Source: a virus. From it: a stretch of DNA of 64,000 nt. The stretch covers positions 41,964 through 105,963 of IMG/VR virus record IMGVR_UViG_3300005253_000193, one strand, 5' to 3'. Positions 35,341 through 42,974 of the stretch are shown here, one piece after another. The stretch's first letter is position 1; the number at the start of each line of letters is the position of its first letter. The notes below the pieces were generated by a model. That model did no database searches, had not been told where the DNA came from, and saw only the letters and a list, made by a program, of their open reading frames with translations. The position numbers and the translations under genes were made by a program.

Positions 35341-35874
35341 TTACTTGACGGTGAGAGTGATGACGCCGTCTTCCTTCGTGACCTTGTGACCCTTCTTTTC
35401 GAGGTTGGTCAGGAGATTGTAGTGGGTGGTGCCGGTGGTTTCCTTCACGTCCTTCATCTTGGCACCTTTGGCAAACAACGCTGCCGCCTCGGAAGCCTTG
35501 GTGCCAACCTTCAGGCCGAAGTCGTCGCGTTCCACTTTGGTCTTGCCGCTGCCTTTGGCTTTGTCCTTGGGGGCTGAGCGCTTGGCGGCGGATTTCTTGG
35601 CTGGCGACCGGCTACGTGGCTTTCCTTCCTCGGTTCCCCCCTCGGATTCCTCGTCGGGAAATTCCTCCGGGTCCTTGTTGTCGTTCATGTCGTCGATAGC
35701 TTGGATGACCCACTTCTGGGCACCGTCGGTGAGGCCGAGGCTTTCCCAGTCGTCTTCGCTCAGGTCAGCACAGTGACGAACAAGGCGGGCACGGTAGGCG
35801 ATGTCCTTCTCGCCACGCTTGCGTTTGATCTTTGTCACGCTTTCGAGTTCTTCTCTCAAGCTCTTTTTAGCCAT
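35341..35874 (-). CDS. Basic DNA-binding-like protein with helix-turn-helix C-terminus
   Basis: A 177-residue protein with an N-terminal helical domain, a Lys/Ser/Ala-rich linker (PAKKSAAKRSAPKDKAK) and a C-terminal domain (KASEAAALFAKGAKMKDVKE, then NLLTNLEKKGHKV) that resembles DUF3489-like winged helices. ATG 35874 has GAGAGG upstream. The region ends in a strong terminator, so it may be highly expressed. A nucleoid-like or regulatory role is possible. Confidence 0.6.
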   Translation of the reverse strand: MAKKSLREELESVTKIKRKRGEKDIAYRARLVRHCADLSEDDWESLGLTDGAQKWVIQAIDDMNDNKDPEEFPDEESEGGTEEGKPRSRSPAKKSAAKRSAPKDKAKGSGKTKVERDDFGLKVGTKASEAAALFAKGAKMKDVKETTGTTHYNLLTNLEKKGHKVTKEDGVITLTVK

Positions 35875-35933
35875 AGTTTGAACCTCTCGCTTCAAGTTGG
35901 TGGTTGAAAACTGTCGGATGGATATACGTCGTG

Positions 35934-36125
35934 TCAATCCATCCTATCTGCCAAGTTTAGTGCCTTCACAATCTTCTCCGCACAATCTCGACTAAAAGTC
36001 TCGGCAATTTTCCCATCAAGACCTCTTTTATGATCCAATATTTCGTAGATACCACGATCGCGATGGTCTATGTACTGGTAATCATAACGCAGTGACTTTT
36101 TCTTCGGAGCTTGTGAAGTAATCAT
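35934..36125 (-). CDS. Hypothetical protein (63 aa)
   Basis: The product (RYDYQYIDHRDRGIYEILDH, then FSRDCAEKIVKALNLADRM) is a small alpha/beta protein. It overlaps the sigma-like gene by 44 bp. The layout is similar to the 66-residue protein at 33347, both ending in a helix such as AEKIVKALN / ARLIVQSLN. Confidence 0.6.
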   Translation of the reverse strand: MITSQAPKKKSLRYDYQYIDHRDRGIYEILDHKRGLDGKIAETFSRDCAEKIVKALNLADRMD

Positions 36126-36687
36126 GGCACAACCTCAATATATTGATATTTTCTGGATCCAATCCCAGAATACGACAAAACTTTTCATTTGTAGTTTCCC
36201 TGTTGAAGCGTCTGTTCCCCTTCCTGTATCTCAGGTACGGCTTTCTAAATTCCTTTAGCTTGGCTTCATCAAGAAGGGAAAAAAGTAATAGTTTTATCTC
36301 CGCTGGGGCCTTTAGAAGTAAAATGCTTAATGAGCCCTCATGATAGCTTATCGTATTTGCCCTTTCAAGCAATTCCTCAAAGTCCAACTTGGGGAGGGAG
36401 ATCTCAGCACTTTCGGTTCGTTGATTGGCTAAGTTATGAATATGATTTTCGAAGGATCTCTTAAACAGGGACATGAAATGTTTTGGGTTTGTAACCTGAG
36501 GATATTTCTCCTTGCATTGAAGAAATTTTAGATAAGCGTCTTGATGGAGATCTTCGAATTCGTGGTAAGCTCCTACCCTCCAATAATTTCTTGTTATGTG
36601 ATTGATTGCCCAACCTTCGATGGCTCCCTTAAATACAGGAGTGAAGTGAAGACTTCTCCTCTTCAAGCGCAGCTTATTTCGCTTCAT
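36082..36687 (-). CDS. Sigma factor-like protein
   Basis: The 201-residue protein has a sigma-70 region 2-like segment: AIEGWAINHITRNYW, then FEDLHQDAYLKFLQCKEKYP and NPKHFMSLFKRSFENHIHNLAN. The C-terminal part may be a region 4-like or other helical domain. ATG 36687 has GGGGAG upstream. It could redirect host RNA polymerase to phage promoters, as T4 gp55 does. No anti-sigma partner is seen. Confidence 0.6.
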   Translation of the reverse strand: MKRNKLRLKRRSLHFTPVFKGAIEGWAINHITRNYWRVGAYHEFEDLHQDAYLKFLQCKEKYPQVTNPKHFMSLFKRSFENHIHNLANQRTESAEISLPKLDFEELLERANTISYHEGSLSILLLKAPAEIKLLLFSLLDEAKLKEFRKPYLRYRKGNRRFNRETTNEKFCRILGLDPENINILRLCHDYFTSSEEKVTAL

Positions 36688-36752
36688 GAAGATGCTCCCC
36701 GTAAACCTCACCGCCCATGATAGGGGCTTAAAAAGAGAGGAGCAAATGATTT

Positions 36753-37754
36753 TTATGGCAGTTGCAGGACTTGTTTCTTCGACAAATCCCCAGGGTCAGT
36801 GACGCCTTTTGGAAGAGAAGATATCTTAACTCCAAGATGTGACAGGTCGCTGGCAGCTACAAAGGAGTTCACAAGCTGGCCCGCATCCAGAAGAAGTCTG
36901 GTCTGTCCAAACTTGGGAACAAGCTCCGATAGAAGCCAGAGTTGTTCGTCAGTAATGTCCGTGCTAAAAATGCAGGTAGCCCGAACTCCCAGTTCCCTAG
37001 CATAGAAATCAATTTTGGTTGCATCAAAGAATCCCTCGGTGATGTAGAGCGTTCGTCCTCCTCCTTTTTTGAGGTTTGTGAAATTGTACAGGATGTCCTT
37101 CACACTCATTAGGGCTACTGGGTCCCCACGAAGGTTGGCTTTTTCTGGCTCGTGTGACAATGATTGGTATCTGAGCTCCTCGTCCTTTCTGATGGTTCTG
37201 CCCGTCCAACCAACCAGTTCTCCTTCCATGTAAAAAGGAATAATGATTCGCCATTCCCATCTATCCTCCATGCAGTAATGAAGTTTGTACTGGCGGGAGA
37301 AACGTAGAGCCTCGGGAAGTGAGAATCCTCTCTCCCTCCTGAGATATGAAATGAAACGCTTCCCAAATCCCTTATTGATTATTCTTTTGAAGTTGCTGGG
37401 CATCTCGAGCCTTGCTGTCTTTTCCACTTTCTTGTCCGCTCCTTTCAATTTGGCCAGTGTCATTTCGAAGTCAGTAAGATCCGGTTTTGGCCCCTCGCCT
37501 ACAATATGATTGGCCTGGTCATGGGAACAACTCAGAATTTTCATTATGAGTCGTTGGGGTCTCCTCCCACGATGAGACTTCACGCGCCAGCAACCCCACA
37601 TGATCCCTTTCCTTAACAGGCCCATATGTTCTGAAGGATCACTATCTCCGCAGAAGGGGCATTGGATGGCTATGTGTCCCCTGGACACGTTGGATCCGCT
37701 TTCCACGTAGCGGATTTTATTTGTATCACAAAATTTTTGCCAGTTGAATTGCAT
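36753..37754 (-). CDS. DnaG-like DNA primase
   Basis: The 333-residue protein has an N-terminal zinc-binding motif (IQCPFCGDSDPSEHMG, followed by GCWR) and a TOPRIM region with TLYITEGFFDATKI. This corresponds to a compact bacterial-type primase. It should work with the DnaB-like helicase at 46315. ATG 37754 overlaps the upstream stop (TGATG). Confidence 0.85.
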   Translation of the reverse strand: MQFNWQKFCDTNKIRYVESGSNVSRGHIAIQCPFCGDSDPSEHMGLLRKGIMWGCWRVKSHRGRRPQRLIMKILSCSHDQANHIVGEGPKPDLTDFEMTLAKLKGADKKVEKTARLEMPSNFKRIINKGFGKRFISYLRRERGFSLPEALRFSRQYKLHYCMEDRWEWRIIIPFYMEGELVGWTGRTIRKDEELRYQSLSHEPEKANLRGDPVALMSVKDILYNFTNLKKGGGRTLYITEGFFDATKIDFYARELGVRATCIFSTDITDEQLWLLSELVPKFGQTRLLLDAGQLVNSFVAASDLSHLGVKISSLPKGVTDPGDLSKKQVLQLP

Positions 37755-38041
37755 CAAAACTTTCCAATGTTTTGTTCAATTTTTAGTGCTTGTTTAAAAG
37801 TAAGAGCTATTAAAACCCTCATCAAACTGACAAGTAAGATGAAGAACGCGGAAATGGACGCGACAATTTTATACTTCAGATCGATTTCATTGGTGGCTGT
37901 AACCGTTCCAACTGTAATTGCGAGTAAGTTTGTAAAACCCATTAATACTTGAAATTTGGACATGGTCCACCCATTCCAAAAGTCTTTTCTCTTATGCGTA
38001 GCGTAGACAAACAAAATCCATCTACTCCTGAGACTCTTCAT
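37754..38041 (-). CDS. Membrane protein with two helices (95 aa)
   Basis: Hydrophobic segments at about residues 32-50 (LMGFTNLLAITVGTV) and 61-85 (IVASISAFFILLVSLMRVLIAL) suggest two membrane helices. It overlaps both neighbours by one base. Function unknown. Confidence 0.6.
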   Translation of the reverse strand: MKSLRSRWILFVYATHKRKDFWNGWTMSKFQVLMGFTNLLAITVGTVTATNEIDLKYKIVASISAFFILLVSLMRVLIALTFKQALKIEQNIGKF

Positions 38042-38343
38042 TAATCGTCCTCTCTTGTGAAGGTGTCTTTTGGAAGCCCTATCAGTTCCGCTACCTCTTC
38101 CCAGGCAAAATGATACCCATCACCAAAACTGGTTCCGTCACCGCGATCATACGCGGTTTTCTCCTCACGGAGATGTATCCGCGTGGCCTCAATAACGGAG
38201 CGGGCTTGCTTACGATGGTCTTCCCATGCTGGATAGCTATGACTAGAACGGCCATATTCTTGGATTCGGCGTTCGGGTTGGTCACCGGCAGCGACACACA
38301 AAGCTCGCGCCAGCCTTTCTTCCAAGGACATTTCCATGGTCAT
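38041..38343 (-). CDS. Hypothetical protein (100 aa)
   Basis: The product begins MTMEMSLEERLARALCVAAGD and contains WEDHRKQARSVIEATRIHL. Proteins with this helical pattern occur in alphaproteobacterial phages. It overlaps the upstream gene by 4 bp. Confidence 0.65.
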   Translation of the reverse strand: MTMEMSLEERLARALCVAAGDQPERRIQEYGRSSHSYPAWEDHRKQARSVIEATRIHLREEKTAYDRGDGTSFGDGYHFAWEEVAELIGLPKDTFTREDD

Positions 38344-38651
38344 TTTTTGTCCTCCCTCACAATCGTCAGCTCAACGCCAACGATTTCCATATCCTCGACA
38401 TTGCGCTCAGGGCAAGATGTGGTCTCCCACCTTTCATCATCATCACCATCAAACGAATCATAGATATGAACCACCTTTACTTTACCCTTCAACCACCAAC
38501 CCAAAGCACAATAAGCAGCATGTGATGTGCTAAACAATCGAGGCTTGCGATTGTCTGTTGGTTCGCAATGGGTGAAGCCACGATTTCCACGGCCAGGACC
38601 TTCCGGCATCAGTTTATCAGTTGGCCTGTGCAAGATGGCATACATCATCAT
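38340..38651 (-). CDS. Hypothetical protein (103 aa)
   Basis: ATG 38651 has GGGAG seven bases upstream; the frame extends further but over another gene. The product starts MMMYAILHRPTDKLMPEG and is predicted to be a small alpha/beta protein with RLFSTSHAAYCALGWWLKG. Family not recognised. Confidence 0.6.
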   Translation of the reverse strand: MMMYAILHRPTDKLMPEGPGRGNRGFTHCEPTDNRKPRLFSTSHAAYCALGWWLKGKVKVVHIYDSFDGDDDERWETTSCPERNVEDMEIVGVELTIVREDKK

Positions 38652-38652
38652 G

Positions 38653-38772
38653 TTAACTCTCCCGCTGAGATAGATACGTGAATGTCTTCCAACCAGCCCA
38701 AAGGGCAATCAGGATAACTCCCGTCAAATAAGCTGGCCACCAGAGATTAATCCAGAAGTCGATCATGATCAT
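38653..38772 (-). CDS. Single-helix membrane microprotein (39 aa)
   Basis: ATG 38772 overlaps the upstream stop by 4 bp. Residues about 9-27 (NLWWPAYLTGVILIALWAGW) form a membrane helix. The stop lies one base before the next start. Function unknown. Confidence 0.6.
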   Translation of the reverse strand: MIMIDFWINLWWPAYLTGVILIALWAGWKTFTYLSQRES

Positions 38773-39149
38773 CCTTCCTCATCAAGATTGATGACGGCCA
38801 GCTTTTTGGCCCCAGCTCTTTCAAGCATATCCCTAGTACCCCTGTCCCCAGGGAAAGCTATCAAGGCGTCAGCACAGTCAGCCATGGCCTTATTGCGGAT
38901 GGGACCTGCTCCCCTACCAAAGCGACCCCAATTTGCCATGAACATTTTGACAGGTATGCTATTTTCTTCGGCCCATACCTTCCCAAAACTGTCGGCCCCT
39001 TTTGCACCCCCACAGACAACCTCAGTTATTTTCATGTGTTTGTGAAGTAAGTCCAGAACTTTGTGGGCGTCACGATGCCCCGTACTCCAAGAAAAAACTC
39101 TATATTCACTTGGTTGGAAGTCCCTGCCCCCGGCTATGATGACTTTCAT
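38769..39149 (-). CDS. DUF2493 / SLOG-like Rossmann protein
   Basis: The 126-residue protein begins MKVIIAGGRDFQPSEY and has VCGGAKGADSFGKVWAEE and NKAMADCADALIAFPGDRGT, the DUF2493 (YspA-like) signature of the SLOG superfamily, which binds nucleotide-type ligands. A GTG at 39155 could be the start because AGGA lies closer to it. Function in the phage is unknown. Confidence 0.8.
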   Translation of the reverse strand: MKVIIAGGRDFQPSEYRVFSWSTGHRDAHKVLDLLHKHMKITEVVCGGAKGADSFGKVWAEENSIPVKMFMANWGRFGRGAGPIRNKAMADCADALIAFPGDRGTRDMLERAGAKKLAVINLDEEG

Positions 39150-39161
39150 ATTCACAATTTC

Positions 39162-39452
39162 CTATTTTTTAAGAGTACTCCTTTCAAAAACTTTACGTCC
39201 ATTAATTACTTTGCTTTTGTAGAGCCCCCTTCTCCTCATCACTCTTAAATTGTGATGGTATTCACTGTATAATCCTTGGATAGCTTGTCGGACACTTGGT
39301 TTGTGTTCATCATCGTAGTGAGGTAATTTACCAAGATCTTCACCACCATTTATTGGAGCCACATATGCCGGTGGACATTTGGTCACTCCTTGTACTTCAA
39401 CATATTGTTCTATCAGGTCGAGCTCCTCCTTCCGTTCTTCCTTATCTGTCAT
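39162..39452 (-). CDS. Hypothetical protein (96 aa)
   Basis: A charged protein that starts MTDKEERKEELDLIEQYVE and ends with RGLYKSKVINGRKVFERS. Its start overlaps the upstream gene by 4 bp. Family not recognised. Confidence 0.6.
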   Translation of the reverse strand: MTDKEERKEELDLIEQYVEVQGVTKCPPAYVAPINGGEDLGKLPHYDDEHKPSVRQAIQGLYSEYHHNLRVMRRRGLYKSKVINGRKVFERSTLKK

Positions 39453-40243
39453 TTTCTACCCCTTCCTGCTCCGTGCTCAAGAAACATCACGTTACCATCG
39501 TCTGTCCAACATTTTGTGCAGTTACCACAGAATGAGGAGTCACGCTTTTGGGCCGAGCATAGAAAACTTCCCGGTCTCCACTTCAATGCATCAAATAATC
39601 CGCCCTGGATTGTGATTGCTTCCCGCTTCCCCTCTGATGGTTTTTCCAAACTCGTTCGGATTGCAAATTTATCCCAATTCCGATCCGACCAAGAACGTAT
39701 TTCCTTGCCGATCTCACCCTCCACGCTATGGGCCGTACTTCCATAGGCACGGAGTTGTGGGATTGTTCCGATCCAACACTCCCAGGCAAGGGCGTATTCT
39801 ATGCTGTAGAAATCGCCCAATACGTGGAGACGAACGACGAAGCCCTCCGCGTGCTTAATTGCAAGTTCCGTCAATTCGACTTGTAGTTGGGGGATAAGGT
39901 GGTGGTCGTTTGCCGTTCGGATCGCCCACGGCATTCCGTGTCCATAGCATGTCCTCCAATGATGGCATGTCCGAGGGCACGTTGCTCGCTCTTCCAACGT
40001 CAATGTGTAGATTGGCATTTCAGCCCAGCGCCCCTTCAGAACCTTACGTCCAATCTTTCGATTGCTGTAGCCCGAGCGGAGTATATTCGTTTGATCGTGG
40101 GCGCTTATTACTTTCTTTGGAAAAATGGTCCGTCCATCGATGACGGCAAGTAGGTCACCCCTCAATATCATAAGTCCTCTTGGTCGATAACCTTTCGGGA
40201 AGCGCCTATGTGCGTGTGATTCTTTCCTTTTCACCAATCTCAA
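39449..40243 (-). CDS. Gene product 88-like protein
   Basis: The 264-residue protein has MPIYTLTLEERATCPRTCHHW, RLHVLGDFYSIEYALAWECW, RTSLEKPS and a C-terminal Cys cluster (SFLCSAQ, FCGNCTKCW). This matches what I know as the phage gp88 family. The multiple cysteines suggest a metal site. TTG 40243 overlaps the upstream stop (TTGA) and has AGGA eight bases before it. The function is unknown. Confidence 0.65.
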   Translation of the reverse strand: MRLVKRKESHAHRRFPKGYRPRGLMILRGDLLAVIDGRTIFPKKVISAHDQTNILRSGYSNRKIGRKVLKGRWAEMPIYTLTLEERATCPRTCHHWRTCYGHGMPWAIRTANDHHLIPQLQVELTELAIKHAEGFVVRLHVLGDFYSIEYALAWECWIGTIPQLRAYGSTAHSVEGEIGKEIRSWSDRNWDKFAIRTSLEKPSEGKREAITIQGGLFDALKWRPGSFLCSAQKRDSSFCGNCTKCWTDDGNVMFLEHGAGRGRK

Positions 40244-41814
40244 AATACGTCCTTCCCTGATACGATTGCTTTGTACAAATCCCTTCCCTCCTTCAGGTAG
40301 GCTTTGATACGAAAATCAATGGTCCCTATACCAAGTATGTCGAAAAAGAACACTTTCTTTGTTTGGCCGGTTCTGTGACACCGTTTCTCTGCCTGTTTCC
40401 TTATTCTGGGAGACACTGGAGATTCAAAGAACACAACGTAATTAGCCACCTGTATGTTAAGGGATTTTGATCCGGTTTGACTGTTAAGAACGAGGATAGT
40501 AATCTTTGGGTCCGTCTTGAATTGCTTAAGCGTACCCCCTTTGTCCTTTGTGCCGCCCCAAAGTCTTACAGAGCCTACTCCAAGTTTGTCAAGAGATTTT
40601 TTAATCAATTCTCCTGTGTGTGTAAAATCATGAAATACCACCATCTTTGAAGTGGTGGGCAATTCCTTAACAAGCTGTATGAGTGCTTCAATTTTTGGGT
40701 TCTGTTTGAAGTCAACGTATACCTTTTTTCTTTTCCTGCCCACAGGCTCATCTGTCTCCTCCCGAAGTCCCAGAAAACCAGAGGTTATAGTCCTCATGTT
40801 TGTGTAGGCATTGTCAAGCATGGTGAAGTTTCCACGGACCATTTCTAGGTCACCTTTTATGTTGTCGTGGAACTTTTGGGCTTCAGTCGAGAGTCTGACT
40901 TTTATTATCTGAAATGACTTTTTGGGCAGGTCCGAACATTCACTCTCGTCATAAAATATTGACCTGTTTTTTATAAATTTATGAAGCTTGTTCTTTTTAC
41001 GCTCGTCAAATACCCACTCCCCATAAGGATTCCAGAAACTTTCCTCTTCAATAAAGAATGCCGATCGATACATCCCAAGAGTTTTTCCAAGGGTGTCACC
41101 GTGGTCAATACAATAGAATTGAGCCCAAAAATCTATGGGGTCCCGACCCATGGGAGTCCCAGTAAGGGCAAAACGGATTTTGCAGGACCGAGATAGAATC
41201 CGACATATCTGATGTGTTAGACTGAGATGGTTTTTTACTTCATCCGACTCATCCCACACGACAGCATCAAATTGACGGCAGAAGTCGCTAACCAATTTCC
41301 AATCAAATTGTCGCTCTCTTCTTTTGCCCTTTTTCTTTTTGATAGGAACTCTTAATTCAGTTACCATGGCAACCAAGCCACCGTAATTTAGAACACAAAT
41401 GTCAAAGTCCTGTTTGAGAAGCTCCCAACGCTTCTTGCTTTTTCCGTGGAATAGAACGTATTTCAGATGGGGGGCGTGAATTTGAATTTGCTCTTCCCAA
41501 CCATCTATAGTTACGATGTTTGGAACAAGAACCAAAGCCCTACCTGTTTTCCCGGCCCGTTGAAAATAGGAGATCAAATCGAGAACAATCTTTGTCTTTC
41601 CTGTTCCAAGATCGAGCAAGAATAGGAAACTTGGGAAATGCACCCCAATTAAGAAACAAGCCTTTTGATGGAGGAAGGGTTTTGTGTGAAAATTGGGGGC
41701 TAGGGGGAGCTCAGCCAGAGCCTTGTCAAGCTCCTTGCTTGATTCCTTTTTTATCCAGTCGAAGTCATCCAGCTCCCTATCAAGAAAGTCCTTTATGGCA
41801 AATTCAGAAATCAT
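40240..41814 (-). CDS. SNF2-like superfamily 2 helicase
   Basis: The 524-residue protein contains Walker A FLLDLGTGKTKIVLDL, a DExx box VVWDESDEVKN, motif III ALTGTPMG and the C-terminal motif VI AEKRCHRTGQTK. The order and QxxRxxRxGQ-like ending are those of SNF2 ATPases. A role in branch migration or restart, like UvsW in T4, is plausible. The first eight codons are repeated upstream of the adjacent DUF4326 gene. Confidence 0.9.
   Translation of the reverse strand: MISEFAIKDFLDRELDDFDWIKKESSKELDKALAELPLAPNFHTKPFLHQKACFLIGVHFPSFLFLLDLGTGKTKIVLDLISYFQRAGKTGRALVLVPNIVTIDGWEEQIQIHAPHLKYVLFHGKSKKRWELLKQDFDICVLNYGGLVAMVTELRVPIKKKKGKRRERQFDWKLVSDFCRQFDAVVWDESDEVKNHLSLTHQICRILSRSCKIRFALTGTPMGRDPIDFWAQFYCIDHGDTLGKTLGMYRSAFFIEEESFWNPYGEWVFDERKKNKLHKFIKNRSIFYDESECSDLPKKSFQIIKVRLSTEAQKFHDNIKGDLEMVRGNFTMLDNAYTNMRTITSGFLGLREETDEPVGRKRKKVYVDFKQNPKIEALIQLVKELPTTSKMVVFHDFTHTGELIKKSLDKLGVGSVRLWGGTKDKGGTLKQFKTDPKITILVLNSQTGSKSLNIQVANYVVFFESPVSPRIRKQAEKRCHRTGQTKKVFFFDILGIGTIDFRIKAYLKEGRDLYKAIVSGKDVF
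41793..41813 (-). repeat. 21-bp direct repeat, copy in helicase start
   Basis: Identical to 42094-42114. It covers the first codons of the helicase gene (ISEFAI). Confidence 0.95.
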
Positions 41815-42064
41815 TTGCTAGTTCCAGAAGGACGTCTCCGTGGCAGGCTAATGGAGCACACCAACAGACAAGGTCTTTGCCACGTAGCTCATGAAGGGCT
41901 GCCATTAGCTTTGGACTCTGAAGCAAGTAAGCACGATATTTCCTGATGACCTCTTCTCTGGTTCCATCAGGACCGATCCTGTAAGGATTGCCCCACTTGC
42001 TCCCCCGTCCAATATAAACGGCGTTCTTTGGTATATCGCCGTGGCGTCTGTTAAGAACCTCAAT
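41804..42064 (-). CDS. DUF4326-like protein without a standard start codon
   Basis: The 86-residue frame reads IEVLNRRHGD, AVYIGRGSKWGNPYRIGPDG, TREEVIRKYRAYLL, LRGKDLVCWCAPLACHGDVL, a clean DUF4326 match over its whole usual length. Between the in-frame TAG at 42071-42073 and the conserved region there is no ATG, GTG or TTG. ATT at 42062-42064 has GAGGAG nine bases upstream and is the best start; an out-of-frame ATG lies at 42069. The function of the family is unknown. Confidence 0.7.
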   Translation of the reverse strand: MEVLNRRHGDIPKNAVYIGRGSKWGNPYRIGPDGTREEVIRKYRAYLLQSPKLMAALHELRGKDLVCWCAPLACHGDVLLELANDF

Positions 42065-42070
42065 TACATT

Positions 42071-42115
42071 CTACTCCTCAGAGTAAAAATTCCTTATGGC
42101 AAATTCAGAAATCAC
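42071..42115 (-). pseudogene. Short remnant copy of the helicase N-terminus
   Basis: GTG 42115 opens a 14-codon frame whose product starts like the helicase (ISEFAI followed by RNFYSEE, against ISEFAIKDFLDRE) and stops at TAG. It suggests the helicase start was duplicated when the DUF4326 gene arrived. It may now act as a leader coupled to that gene. Confidence 0.6.
42094..42114 (-). repeat. 21-bp direct repeat, upstream copy
   Basis: Identical to 41793-41813, 301 bp away, on the other side of the DUF4326 gene. Confidence 0.95.
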
Positions 42116-42118
42116 TGC

Positions 42119-42568
42119 TCAACCAGATACCACCTTCAACTGTGGTTGAGACATTGCTTCATCAATCCATTCTCTAATCTGATTTGGTGTAGTAAATCCT
42201 TCAGCGATGCGGTTGGCAATGTTTACCTTTTCATCATCCAGTAGAGGGAGTGATTCCAAAGCTGCCAATACCCTACCAAAGTTTCCGCCTCCATCCTCCC
42301 CTGTTTGGGCATTGTAGGCACCCCACATCACACCATCAAGATCAAGTTTCAAAACCTTCTCCAAGACTTGCATCCCCTCTTCAAACGAGGGTGTTTTGTC
42401 CAGAGCTGCCGTAAGAGTGCAAAAACGAGAGTGCATACCCGGCACCACACATGATTTGCAGTGCATACGATCAACCTCACCTAGTTCCGTTGCTGGCCTG
42501 TGATCATACATTGCATCACTGAGGGCCTTATGTTGTTCCTCTGTCATCGTATGTGTCCAATGTGGCAT
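42119..42568 (-). CDS. Hypothetical protein (149 aa)
   Basis: The product starts MPHWTHTMTEEQHKALSDAM, has a Cys/His-rich part (MHCKSCVVPGMHSRFCTLT) that might bind metal, and a helical C-terminus. Family not recognised. Confidence 0.55.
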   Translation of the reverse strand: MPHWTHTMTEEQHKALSDAMYDHRPATELGEVDRMHCKSCVVPGMHSRFCTLTAALDKTPSFEEGMQVLEKVLKLDLDGVMWGAYNAQTGEDGGGNFGRVLAALESLPLLDDEKVNIANRIAEGFTTPNQIREWIDEAMSQPQLKVVSG

Positions 42569-42645
42569 GATTGCTCTCCCTTAATTGAGGCACCAACAAA
42601 TAAGGCCCTTCCCCGTGGACCCAAACTGTCCATCCAGGACAATGT

Positions 42646-42921
42646 TTAACTTGCCCCTCCTGATGAACAAGTATTAGAACTTCGGATCTCGTTGGGGGCC
42701 GCCGGATTTTTTGGGCTTAGGGGGGCATTGGCCGATTTGACAAGTGTGAGTCTCTTCTCGTCGAGCCACTCCTCCTCCAGAACCTTGCCCTCCTTCGTGA
42801 GCTTCTTCGACTGGACCGCGAAACGTGTGCATCCATTGTGTCAGTCCGTTCTGGCAACGACGACCCCGGTGAACCCGGTGACTGTATCCTTCACCATATC
42901 GTTGAGGCGAATGTCGGTCAT
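42646..42921 (-). pseudogene. Small conserved phage protein interrupted by an in-frame TGA
   Basis: From ATG 42921 the frame reads MTDIRLNDMVKDTVTGFTG, then VVVARTD, TGA (42841-42843), and continues without shift as HNGCTRFAVQSKKLTKEGK, EEEWLDEKRLTLV to TAA at 42646. The two parts together match a common phage family pattern (VTGFxG, NGCxR, EWxDExxL), in which an aromatic residue normally sits at the TGA position. So this is either a nonsense mutation, a sequencing error or a site of TGA read-through. Confidence 0.7.
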
Positions 42922-42974
42922 GTCTTAATCTCCTTCAGCCCTGTTGTCTCTATCAAGTTTCCTAATCGCCGGAC

